A program made the position numbers and the translations under genes. From contig JAUYMU010000115.1 in NCBI GenBank assembly GCA_030698405.1, positions 1 through 49,027 of the forward strand: 49,027 nt of DNA, read 5' to 3'. Source of the stretch: Bacteroidota bacterium (GTDB lineage: Bacteria; Bacteroidota; Bacteroidia; Bacteroidales; Prolixibacteraceae). Below the pieces are notes generated by a model. It did no database searches. It saw only the letters and a list, made by a program, of their open reading frames with translations, and was not told the origin of the DNA. Below are positions 25,409 through 33,908 of the stretch, piece after piece (position 1 is the stretch's first letter; each line of letters opens with the position of its first letter).

Positions 25409-28195
25409 ATGTATAGAGGATTTATATTGGTATGGATTTTCCTTTCTTTTTCAAACCTGATTTTTTCAGCAGAGATCAAAGGAAAAATTAACGATGCCAA
25501 ATCGGGAGAAGAGTTGGTGGGGGCGACGGTTTATATTAAAGAGTTAAAACAGGGAACGATGTCGGGGCTAGATGGTTCATTTATATTCAGGAACATTCCC
25601 AAAGGCAATTATACCATCCAGTGCAGCTACATCAGCTATCAAACGGCTGTCAGTGAAATTACCATTACCGAAACAGCCATTGAAATCTCCGATTTCAGGC
25701 TTGTACCCCAAAACACCGAATTGGGTGAAGTAAGTGTGCTGGCCCGCCGCGATCAAAGTACCGACATCAGTGCGCGAAGTTCGGAGCGGAATTCCAGTCA
25801 GGTAATTAATGTGGTGAGCGCAAAAACCATTGAACTATCACCCGACCTGAATGTGGCCAACGCATTGCAGCGAATGTCGGGGGTAACTCTGGATAAAAGC
25901 TCATCGGGCTCGGGGCAATATGCACTGCTTCGGGGAATGGACAAACGTTACAATTTCACACTGGTAAACGGCATTAAAATCCCCAGTACGCACAATAAGC
26001 ACCGATACATTTCACTCGATATGTTCCCTTCTGATATGGTTGACCGCATCGAAGTGACCAAAACACTCACGCCAAATATGGAAGGGGATGCCATTGCCGG
26101 AGCAGTCAATCTGGTGATGAAAAATGCCCCGGATAATCTGCTGGTACAGGCCAATGCTTCTGCCGGGTACAGCTTGTTTTTCAGCGAAAACGATTTTCAG
26201 ACTTTCAGCAGTAAAACGCTCAATCTGAAATCGCCTTACGAGAGAAACGCACAGGGTTACCAAGCCGTTCCATCCGATTTTCCCAATCAAAACCTAATCA
26301 TCAAAACAGTTGATATACCCATTAACGCTTATGGCAATTTAACGTTTGGCAACCGCTTCTTAAAAAAAAGGCTGGGTTGGATACTTTCAGGAAGTTACCA
26401 GAATACCTATACCGGCGAAAACAGCTTGTATTTTAAAGACGATCTGTCGCGCGATGGGAAAAACCTTCCGGTGCTTACCTCGATGCAGGAACGGATTTAT
26501 ACTGAAAACAAACGCAATTACGGCCTTCACAATAAGTTTGATTACCAGTTTAATAACAGGCACCGTATTCAATTGTACACGGCTTACCTCGATTTGGCAA
26601 CCAAGCAGTTACGCGAAGTTCAGAATACAGATTTGGCGGTAAGTTACGACCCGGAGAATGGAAATGTCAACCGAAAGCACTCATCGCGATTTAGGTACAA
26701 CATGCAAAGCCTTTTCAATACTACTTTGCAGGGCGACCACAGGATCAGCGAAAAGCTTTCAACACAATGGTCGGTTGTATATTCAAAAGCCACCAATCAA
26801 ACTCCTGACGAAGCAACGGTTGCATATGGGAACGGACTCGAAAATTTCAAAACGGTAAGGCAATACATCGACTTTGATGGAAGCAATCGTATTTGGAGGC
26901 GCAATTCTGACGAAGACAAGGCCGGGTATTTAAATTTTACCTACACCCCAACGATATTTGGTTCGAAAGCTGAAATTATTTCAGGAGCAATGTACCGCGG
27001 GAAAAACCGCACCAGCTTTTACAACAAATATACGCTGAATGCAATTGTCAGGAAAAGCGATAATACCACTTCTTTTTATTCTGAAAAAGGCGTGGATTGG
27101 AATACTTACGATGAAATAAATTGGCAGGTTTACAACCCACGCGGAACAGTTGCAGTGGGCGAAAATTACGATGCATACGAAACCGTGATGGCCGCTTATG
27201 GCATGTTCCGGATGGATATTCAAAAGCTTCAGGTTACCGGTGGCGTTCGTGTTGAAAATACCGAGCAGGGTTACACGATGAAATTCCCGATTGGCGAACC
27301 AAATCCGAACGGAAGCCAGAAATACACCGATATTTTGCCCAGCGTTCACCTGAAATATTCACCGGTACGGACACAGAACTTCAGGTTGTCGTATTACCGG
27401 GCAATCAACAAACCCGGCTTTCAGGAAATTGTGCCCTACATTGATGCAAGCGAAGAACCTGTTTCCGCCGGAAATAAAAACCTGAAACACGCAGTGGCCG
27501 ATAACTTCGACCTTCGATGGGAATTTTTCCCGGGGCAGCTGAATCAGATCATGATCGGAACTTTCTACAAACGACTGAAAGACCCAATAGAGTTTGCTTT
27601 CGACAAGTTTATGAACGTGGCCCAGCAAATTGTTTATACACCTATAAATTCTGAAAAAGCAGTTAATTACGGGATAGAGCTTGATGTGGTAAAATACTAC
27701 CGCGAATGGGGAATCAAAGGAAATTACACACTAACCCAGTCTGAAATCACCTCCGAAAAACTGTCACGAGGCAAGGATGCGGATGGAAACGACCTTTCCG
27801 AATATGTTTCGCAAACCAGACCACTGTTCGGGCAATCGGGCCATGTGGGCAACATCTCGCTGCTATATAAAGGCGCTAACAATGGGTTCAGTTCTCAATT
27901 GGCTTTCTCGTACACCGGCGACCGCATTTACACCGTATCGCGCTACATCGACAACGACCTTTGGCAGGAAGGATTCTGGCAAATGGACGCCTCTGCAGAA
28001 AAGAAGTTCAATCATGGATTCAGCTTGTTTGTAAAAGCGCATAACTTACTCAACAGCCACGTGAAAGTGTACATCAAAAAAACGAACCCGTTGAACAGCG
28101 ATGTTCCGTTTCACGGCGATGATGATAAAAACACGCTTGTCAGGGACGAAAATTCCATGTCGTCCTGGTTAATCGGCATCCGATATAAATTTTAA
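25409..28195 (+). CDS. TonB-dependent receptor with carboxypeptidase-like N-domain
   Basis: A 928-residue outer-membrane receptor. It has a signal peptide (about 1-21), a carboxypeptidase-D-regulatory-like domain (about 23-105: GKINDAKSGEELVGATVYIK), a plug domain (VANALQRMSGVTLDKS, then LLRGMDKRYNFTLVNG) and a 22-strand-type barrel ending in an aromatic residue (IGIRYKF). It is not of the SusC subtype, because the KVAG-type SusC plug signature is missing. It heads a set with a beta-helix lipoprotein 31 bp downstream and then a phosphatase and a phytase. An inferred role is TonB-driven uptake of an organophosphate or of a metal released from it. Confidence 0.9.
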   Translation: MYRGFILVWIFLSFSNLIFSAEIKGKINDAKSGEELVGATVYIKELKQGTMSGLDGSFIFRNIPKGNYTIQCSYISYQTAVSEITITETAIEISDFRLVPQNTELGEVSVLARRDQSTDISARSSERNSSQVINVVSAKTIELSPDLNVANALQRMSGVTLDKSSSGSGQYALLRGMDKRYNFTLVNGIKIPSTHNKHRYISLDMFPSDMVDRIEVTKTLTPNMEGDAIAGAVNLVMKNAPDNLLVQANASAGYSLFFSENDFQTFSSKTLNLKSPYERNAQGYQAVPSDFPNQNLIIKTVDIPINAYGNLTFGNRFLKKRLGWILSGSYQNTYTGENSLYFKDDLSRDGKNLPVLTSMQERIYTENKRNYGLHNKFDYQFNNRHRIQLYTAYLDLATKQLREVQNTDLAVSYDPENGNVNRKHSSRFRYNMQSLFNTTLQGDHRISEKLSTQWSVVYSKATNQTPDEATVAYGNGLENFKTVRQYIDFDGSNRIWRRNSDEDKAGYLNFTYTPTIFGSKAEIISGAMYRGKNRTSFYNKYTLNAIVRKSDNTTSFYSEKGVDWNTYDEINWQVYNPRGTVAVGENYDAYETVMAAYGMFRMDIQKLQVTGGVRVENTEQGYTMKFPIGEPNPNGSQKYTDILPSVHLKYSPVRTQNFRLSYYRAINKPGFQEIVPYIDASEEPVSAGNKNLKHAVADNFDLRWEFFPGQLNQIMIGTFYKRLKDPIEFAFDKFMNVAQQIVYTPINSEKAVNYGIELDVVKYYREWGIKGNYTLTQSEITSEKLSRGKDADGNDLSEYVSQTRPLFGQSGHVGNISLLYKGANNGFSSQLAFSYTGDRIYTVSRYIDNDLWQEGFWQMDASAEKKFNHGFSLFVKAHNLLNSHVKVYIKKTNPLNSDVPFHGDDDKNTLVRDENSMSSWLIGIRYKF

Positions 28196-28226
28196 ACAAA
28201 GAATTATTCAATTTAATACTAAAAAG

Positions 28227-29477
28227 ATGAAAATGAAAAGCTTATTTCTATGTCTGTTGCTAGTTGCCGCTGTATTTACAGCCTGCGATAAAGACGAAAC
28301 TACCGTAGTTGACCAAACCCTTGACGGAGGCAATGTTTCCGGCATTTGGGAAAAAGGTTCAACGATCACTGTAAAGGGTCACCTTGTTATTCCTGAAGGA
28401 AAATCGCTTACCATCGAAGAAGGTGTAACAGTTTTAATGAACGATCCTTCTATCGGACAGGAAATACTGGTTTATGGCAGCTTGTATTGCAAGGGAACTG
28501 CTGCGAAGCCAATTCTATTTACTGTTCCTGAAAGTTCAAAGATTGGCGATTTCCCAAGAGTTTGGGGTGGAATTCTTTGCGGGCCGACCGCAAAAGAACT
28601 TTTGATGGACTATACCCACATCGAATACACCGGATTTGTAACCACCGAAGAATCACCTTCGGTTAAAGCCGGGTTCTTTAAAGCCGCTGCCGGTGAGGGT
28701 TTGCCTGCTGTTAACTTTAAAAACAATGTCGATGGTAAAGTCGTGATCATGAATTCGACTTTCAATAATTTAGGCGAAGATTGCTTTTATCTGGAAGGTG
28801 GAAACATTATTATAGCCAATAACAAAATCTACACTCAGGGCGAAACAGGTGGCGATGCCATTAACATGAAAGCCGGTTGTATTGCCGATGTGGCTTTTAA
28901 TCTGGTTTACGCCCCAAATACCAACGCATTGAAATTGTCTAATTCAGGCGACCGCACCCCACAATGCCATGTGGTTGGGTACAACAATACCATCGTAAAT
29001 GCAGGATGGAGAAGGCCAACAGTTAAAGGTGGCGGTATCTGGCTCGAAGCCGGTGTTTATGCCGAAATCTGGAACAACTTGCAGGTAAACTGCCGGTTTG
29101 CAGTTAAAAACAATGCCAAAGAGCCAGGCGATGTTCGCTCAACTTACGACTATTCATACTATTATGCACATACTCAGGAAGGTGTTGACAGCTACTTGCC
29201 TACCGTAAAAGATGTAGTTCGCGGCGCACACGATATTGCCAGTGCAACTCCGGGCGACAAAAACCCACTGTTCGAGAATTATGCCCTCGCAACCGACCCA
29301 AATAATCCTACTTTCAACACCAGTTGGGATTTCCATTTAAAAACCGGTTCGCCTGCATTGACCGGAGCAAAAACCAATTTTGCCCGCAATTACTCTACCA
29401 CCGGGATTACTATCAACGGCGTAGTATATAAATCACCAGCGCCAGCCGCTTATTTTGGTGCTATGGGAACAAAATAA
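28227..29477 (+). CDS. beta-helix lipoprotein
   Basis: A 416-residue lipoprotein with leader MKMKSLFLCLLLVAAVFTAC. The mature region starts with an EGKSLTIEEGVTVLMND segment, then a right-handed parallel beta-helix (about 90-300: NSTFNNLGEDCF, IIIANNKIYTQ, AWNN-type rungs). The same kind of 'LTIE.G' entry segment opens the T9SS beta-helix protein at 47479. It follows the TonB receptor by 31 bp and probably works with it at the surface as a binding or presenting protein. No catalytic motif is seen. Confidence 0.75.
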   Translation: MKMKSLFLCLLLVAAVFTACDKDETTVVDQTLDGGNVSGIWEKGSTITVKGHLVIPEGKSLTIEEGVTVLMNDPSIGQEILVYGSLYCKGTAAKPILFTVPESSKIGDFPRVWGGILCGPTAKELLMDYTHIEYTGFVTTEESPSVKAGFFKAAAGEGLPAVNFKNNVDGKVVIMNSTFNNLGEDCFYLEGGNIIIANNKIYTQGETGGDAINMKAGCIADVAFNLVYAPNTNALKLSNSGDRTPQCHVVGYNNTIVNAGWRRPTVKGGGIWLEAGVYAEIWNNLQVNCRFAVKNNAKEPGDVRSTYDYSYYYAHTQEGVDSYLPTVKDVVRGAHDIASATPGDKNPLFENYALATDPNNPTFNTSWDFHLKTGSPALTGAKTNFARNYSTTGITINGVVYKSPAPAAYFGAMGTK

Positions 29478-29511
29478 AAGTAACCCCTCATTCAACACTC
29501 TAAAATCATAT

Positions 29512-29543
29512 AACTCCATCCCGATATTCATTGGGATGGAGTT
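29512..29543 (+). terminator. hairpin terminator candidate
   Basis: AACTCCATCCC (29512-29522) pairs perfectly with GGGATGGAGTT (29533-29543) across a 10-nt loop. It lies between the beta-helix gene and the phosphatase gene. The T-run is very short, so it may attenuate transcription rather than end it. Confidence 0.5.
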
Positions 29544-29601
29544 TGATATTCAAAGTGACATAAAGTGAAATGAGCGTGTTTAATTCTTATAAACCACAGA
29601 A

Positions 29602-30564
29602 ATGAAGATAAAGACCAATAGATTGATCTTATTAATACTTTTATCCGTTTTACTTGCTCCTTTTTGCAGCTTTGCCCAAAAGGAAAAATTAAATCTCCAT
29701 TCAACAGCAGAAATTCCAGGGTACAATTTTATTATTGCCAATGATCTGGGGCGCAATGGCTATTTCGATCAAAAACCAATAGCCCAAACCATGGGCGAAT
29801 GGGCCGGCAAGGCAGATATTGATTTTGTTGTTGCTGCCGGCGATGTTCACCACTTTAATGGTATCGCAAGTGTTTCTGATCCATTGTGGATGACCAATTA
29901 TGAACTTATTTATTCGCACCCCGAACTCATGTTAGATTGGCATCCGATATTGGGAAACCATGAATACCGTGGGAATACACAAGCTGTACTGGATTATTCA
30001 AAAGTGAGCCGCCGTTGGGTAATGCCATCCCGTTATTATACCATGGTGAAAAAAGTGGATGATAGCGTTTCTATCCGGTTGCTTTTTATCGACACCGCGC
30101 CGCTGATTCAAAAATACCGTCAACAAAAGGAAGATTATCCCGATGCTTACAAACAAGATGATTTGCTTCAATTGCACTTTATAGACAGTGTATTGTCGGT
30201 GTCGAAGGAAAAGTGGAAAATCGTTATCGGTCATCATCCGATCTATGCACAAACACAAAAAGACGACAGCGAACGTTCTGATTTGCAAACCAGGCTCGAT
30301 CCCATCCTTCGGAAATACAATGTGGATTTCTACGTCTGCGGTCATATCCACAATTTCCAGCACATCAGTAAAAATGAAAGTACGGTAAAATATATCGTGA
30401 ACAGTTCTGCTTCAGGGTCACGTCCTGTTGAAGCAATAGATGGTACTGTATTTAGCAGTGACAAAACTGGTTTCAGCATCTGTTCTGTTTCTGATGACAA
30501 ATTCACCTTTTATTTTATCGATAAAGATGGAAATGAAATATATTCGTATTCGAAAGAAAAATAA
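29602..30564 (+). CDS. purple acid phosphatase-like metallophosphatase
   Basis: A 320-residue secreted enzyme with signal peptide (1-26, ending FCSFAQ). It has the metal motifs of small (TRAP/ACP5-like) purple acid phosphatases in order: IIANDLGRNG with Asp48, VAAGDVHHF with Asp81, LGNHEYRGN, IGHHPIY and CGHIHNFQH. Tyr in GNHEYRG is the expected iron-ligand region. It should hydrolyse phosphomonoesters outside the cytoplasm. The next gene, 20 bp downstream, is a phytase, so the pair may strip phosphate from phytate stepwise. Confidence 0.85.
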   Translation: MKIKTNRLILLILLSVLLAPFCSFAQKEKLNLHSTAEIPGYNFIIANDLGRNGYFDQKPIAQTMGEWAGKADIDFVVAAGDVHHFNGIASVSDPLWMTNYELIYSHPELMLDWHPILGNHEYRGNTQAVLDYSKVSRRWVMPSRYYTMVKKVDDSVSIRLLFIDTAPLIQKYRQQKEDYPDAYKQDDLLQLHFIDSVLSVSKEKWKIVIGHHPIYAQTQKDDSERSDLQTRLDPILRKYNVDFYVCGHIHNFQHISKNESTVKYIVNSSASGSRPVEAIDGTVFSSDKTGFSICSVSDDKFTFYFIDKDGNEIYSYSKEK

Positions 30565-30584
30565 ACATTGAACCCAATAATCCG

Positions 30585-31646
30585 ATGAAAAAATACAACA
30601 CGGTTACAATCATGGTGATTGTCATTGCTTTTGCTGCATGTCATTCAGAAAAAGTTTCAGAAGAAAAAGTTATGCCTGTAATTGTTACCGACAAAACCCC
30701 AAATGATACCGATGATCCAGCCATTTGGTACAACAGCGTAAATCCCGAAAAGAGCCTGATTCTGGGAACTGATAAAGGCGATTCCACCGGCGGAATTTTT
30801 GTTTTTAATCTGGAAGGAAAACTGGATACTGCATTGAGTATTACCAATCTGGAACGCCCGAATAACATCGACATCGAATATGGTTTTCAGTTTCAGGGTA
30901 AAACAATTGATATTGCCGCTTTTACTGAACGTGGAAAAGACATGATCAGGGTTATTTCGCTGCCCGATTGTAAATTTATCGATAATGGCGGAATTTCTGT
31001 TTTTGAAGACGATTCACTTCGCTCACCCATGGGAATTGCACTTTACAAGGACCAGAATAACCAGGTTTTTGCTTTCGTTGGTCGGAAAGACGGCCCTGAA
31101 GTGGGCTACATTTATCAATACCAGCTACTGGCAAACAACTCAGCGGTTTCAGGAGTGAAAGTTCGGTCACTGGGCAAATTCAGCGGCAAAAAGGAAATCG
31201 AAGCCATTGTGGTTGACGATGAGATGGGTTACTTATATTATTCCGACGAAAATGTGGGTGTACGAAAATACTATGCTGATGCCGATAAAGGCAACAAAGA
31301 ACTGGCTTTGTTTGCTATAACCGGAATTGCCGACGACCACGAAGGTCTTTCTATTTACAAGGAAAAAGGTGGCAAAGGGTACATCATTTTATCCGATCAG
31401 CAAGCCAATAAATTCCATTTATTTACACGGGAAGGCAGTAAAAGTAATCCACACGATCATCAGTTGGTTCGCATTGTTGCTGCTCAAACAGATGAAAGCG
31501 ATGGTTCAGATATTTTGAATATGCCTTTGAACGCCACTTTCCCGAAGGGTATTTTTGTAGCGATGTCAACCGACCAGACCTTTCAGTTTTATAAAGCTGA
31601 AGATATTGTTGGAAGGAAAAGCTTCTGGAGTAAAATCCGCAAATAA
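30585..31646 (+). CDS. beta-propeller phytase lipoprotein
   Basis: A 353-residue protein with a lipoprotein leader (ending IAFAAC). It has the hallmarks of beta-propeller (3-)phytases: DTDDPAIWYN, LGTDKGDSTGGIFVFN, LERPNNIDIEYGF, a metal-rich acidic site around EAIVVDDEMGYLYYSDE and DDHEGLSIY. The family removes phosphate from myo-inositol hexakisphosphate, with Ca2+ in the active site. Being lipid-anchored, it probably acts at the cell surface or in the periplasm. It closes the gene set TonB receptor, beta-helix lipoprotein, phosphatase, phytase. Confidence 0.9.
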   Translation: MKKYNTVTIMVIVIAFAACHSEKVSEEKVMPVIVTDKTPNDTDDPAIWYNSVNPEKSLILGTDKGDSTGGIFVFNLEGKLDTALSITNLERPNNIDIEYGFQFQGKTIDIAAFTERGKDMIRVISLPDCKFIDNGGISVFEDDSLRSPMGIALYKDQNNQVFAFVGRKDGPEVGYIYQYQLLANNSAVSGVKVRSLGKFSGKKEIEAIVVDDEMGYLYYSDENVGVRKYYADADKGNKELALFAITGIADDHEGLSIYKEKGGKGYIILSDQQANKFHLFTREGSKSNPHDHQLVRIVAAQTDESDGSDILNMPLNATFPKGIFVAMSTDQTFQFYKAEDIVGRKSFWSKIRK

Positions 31647-31756
31647 AAATACGTAGAACAGCAATCCGGAATTTTCAAAAAAGAGGCTCTAAGGTGGGGT
31701 GGGTTATAACTTTTATTCGCGAAATACACCTTTTCATTTTATGATTTAAATAAGGT

Positions 31757-31932
31757 AATAAGGTTGTGTTTGCTTGGGTACTATTTCTACTAAGGTTAAA
31801 TTTTAGAAATAAGGTTTCTAAAAATCTAATTGATTAATTGTCTGTATTGTAGGCTCATTAATTCGAGAAAAACCTTATTTCCTTTTTTAAACCTTAGTAG
31901 AACATTTATCACCACACCAACCTAACCTTATT
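31757..31932. repeat. MITE-like imperfect long inverted repeat
   Basis: About 63 bp at 31757-31819 match the reverse complement of 31868-31932. Shared blocks in order are AATAAGGTT, TCTACTAAGGTT and GAAATAAGGTTT, separated by diverged spacers. A 48-bp AT-rich centre lies between the arms. There is no coding capacity. The size and form fit a decayed miniature inverted-repeat element or a large hairpin. It occupies the 419-bp gene-free gap 31647-32065. Confidence 0.65.
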
Positions 31933-31983
31933 AATCATCAATGAATTTGAAAAATAATTACCCACACCAAACGTAATAGAACC

Positions 31984-32017
31984 AAAAAGAGTGCCCTGGC
32001 CGGGCACTCTTTTTTTG
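31984..32017. terminator. bidirectional Rho-independent terminator
   Basis: AGAGTGCCC (31988-31996) pairs with GGGCACTCT (32002-32010) around TGGCC. It has an A-run on the left and a T-run (32010-32016) on the right, so it can stop transcripts from both sides. It lies 3' of the minus-strand gene at 32066. Confidence 0.85.
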
Positions 32018-32065
32018 TATAATGAAACGATCTATTTCGATCAATTCGTTTGGAATCACATGAAA

Positions 32066-32581
32066 TTATTTCTTCGCTTTTTTAAGCTTTTTGAGATTGG
32101 CTTTCAGCTTGTCATAGGCTTTCTCCAATCTTTCTTTCAAGCCTTTAAGTTTACTTTTTTTAATGTCCTTCTTCTTCCCTTTTTTAACTTTGTCCTTCAG
32201 TTTATCAACCTTTTCTTCAGCTTTTTGAGCATTCTTTTTTATCACTTTTATTTTTTTCTTCTTCTTTTTATCCGGTTCCGGCTTTTCCGCTACTTCTGCG
32301 GCAGGCTGATTTTCAAGATCTTTTTTACCTTCTTCTTTGTGTTTTTGCTCCGATTTATCTGCTTTTTCGCCTTCGCTTTTTTTAACTTTAACGGGTTCAG
32401 CAATAGAAGTTAAAGTCTCTTTGGCAACATCTGGCATCTGAGGCGTTTCTTTTGGTTCTGCACGTTTTTTATTTTCTGTTTTATCCTTTTTAACCACAGT
32501 AGGCTTGGCAGTTTCCTTTTTTGAATCTTTCTGATTGTCTGACGATTTTTCGCTGACAACAACTTTGTTTAAATTTTCCAT
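32066..32581 (-). CDS. lysine-rich histone-H1-like protein
   Basis: A 171-residue highly charged protein. I count 56 lysines (about one third). The N-terminal part is mixed acidic/basic and disordered, and a C-terminal tail carries blocks of KKKKKK and KKGKKK, ending LKKLKKAKK. No enzyme motif, signal peptide or membrane segment is seen. Similar Lys/Pro/Ala-rich proteins in bacteria bind DNA in the manner of histone H1 or nucleoid proteins. DNA or RNA binding is inferred from composition only. It is a single-gene transcript between the two phosphorus loci, with a good terminator. Confidence 0.7.
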   Translation of the reverse strand: MENLNKVVVSEKSSDNQKDSKKETAKPTVVKKDKTENKKRAEPKETPQMPDVAKETLTSIAEPVKVKKSEGEKADKSEQKHKEEGKKDLENQPAAEVAEKPEPDKKKKKKIKVIKKNAQKAEEKVDKLKDKVKKGKKKDIKKSKLKGLKERLEKAYDKLKANLKKLKKAKK

Positions 32582-32746
32582 AATTTATTGTATATAGTAT
32601 TTGTGGTAAAATTACTATTTTAAAAAATTAAATGTCATTCTGCTGAGCTTTATTTTTACGACAAAATTGTTACAATTCGATTAAATATTTCAATTCGATT
32701 TCAACACTTAATTAATCTGCAACGGTTTGTAATCGTTGTTTAGCTG

Positions 32747-32817
32747 TTTGATAACTTAAGCAGACCACTTTGATAACAATCGCCTAACCTGCCTCGATAG
32801 GGTCTTTTATAAGTTTG
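32747..32817 (+). promoter_or_regulatory. direct-repeat operator candidate and promoter box
   Basis: TTTGATAAC occurs at 32747-32755 and again at 32769-32777, exactly 22 bp apart, which is about two helical turns. TAAGTTTG at 32810-32817 fits the TAnnTTTG -7 box, 79 bp before the ATG at 32896. Together they could form the regulated promoter of the phosphonate locus. I see no other clear signal in 32582-32895. Confidence 0.35.
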
Positions 32818-32895
32818 AATTGAATTGCAACAACATTTGTTTGCGTCCAAAATACAGTCAAATAACACGGGCAAAGCATTAACTAAACAAATAAA

Positions 32896-33897
32896 ATGAA
32901 AAGAAGAAATTTCCTTACAACATCATTTTTAGGCATAAGTGGAGTTGTAATGGCCAATACCACCGAGACCGAAAAGCGAAAGATTAAAAGGTCGTTACGG
33001 TTTGTGCATTTGACCGACATGCACCTGTATCCCGATTCAGTTCCTGAAAAAGCCATGCAGCAACTTCTGAGCGAGATTCACGCGATGAAAGACAAACCCG
33101 ATTTTGTGATCAATACAGGCGATAACATTATGGATTCGCTGAAGCGCAGCAAAGAAGAGACTACTGCACAATGGGACTCGTGGCGTAAATATTACCGTTC
33201 GAAACTGAACTACGTGCAATTCAACTGTATAGGAAACCACGATGTTTGGGGCTGGAGCCTGAAAGACAAAGAACTGGAAAAAGATCCGCTTTTCGGGAAA
33301 AACTGGGCAGTAAAGGAACTGGAAATTCCGAATCGCTATTACAGTATCGACAAAAATGGCTGGCATTTCATTTTTCTTGACAGTTCTTTTTTCGATGAGG
33401 ACAAACATTCGTACACCGCGAAACTCGACAAAGAGCAATTTAACTGGCTCGAAAAAAACCTTAAAAATACTCCGGCGAAAACTCCTGTTTGCGTGGTTTC
33501 GCATATTCCGATCATTTCTTCGTCGGTATTTTTTGATGGCGACAACGAAAAATCGGGAAACTGGCAGGTTCCCGGTGCCTGGATGCACATAGATGCCCGG
33601 AAAATAAAAGACTTATTTTCAGCTTATCCCAACATTAAACTGGCCATTAGCGGACATGTTCATCTGGCCGAAAAAACCAGTTATCTGGGAATTGACTACC
33701 TCTGCAACGGAGCTGCCTGCGGAGCCTGGTGGCAAGGAAATTATCAGGAATTCCCTCCAATGTATGCCATTATCGACCTGAACGAAGATGGTACGTTTCA
33801 TTCAGAACTGGTTCACTACAACTGGAAACAGAAAAGTTTGAATAATCGGCAAGAGGTAAACAGCAAGGTTCTTCAGGAAAATGAAAGTTCACTTTAA
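32896..33897 (+). CDS. Tat-exported calcineurin-like metallophosphoesterase
   Basis: A 333-residue enzyme with a twin-arginine signal (KRRNFLTTSFLG, Arg3/Arg4) ending around VVMANT. The dimetal site is complete: HLTDMHLY (Asp41, His43), NTGDNIMD (Asp76), IGNHDVWG (Asn115, His116), VVSHIPI and SGHVHL. The fold serves phosphomono- and diesterases. Since it opens a locus with AEP-degrading enzymes, a role in splitting phosphonate esters or phosphodiesters outside the cytoplasm is inferred. The next gene starts 11 bp downstream. Confidence 0.85.
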   Translation: MKRRNFLTTSFLGISGVVMANTTETEKRKIKRSLRFVHLTDMHLYPDSVPEKAMQQLLSEIHAMKDKPDFVINTGDNIMDSLKRSKEETTAQWDSWRKYYRSKLNYVQFNCIGNHDVWGWSLKDKELEKDPLFGKNWAVKELEIPNRYYSIDKNGWHFIFLDSSFFDEDKHSYTAKLDKEQFNWLEKNLKNTPAKTPVCVVSHIPIISSSVFFDGDNEKSGNWQVPGAWMHIDARKIKDLFSAYPNIKLAISGHVHLAEKTSYLGIDYLCNGAACGAWWQGNYQEFPPMYAIIDLNEDGTFHSELVHYNWKQKSLNNRQEVNSKVLQENESSL

Positions 33898-33908
33898 AAA
33901 TTTATACA

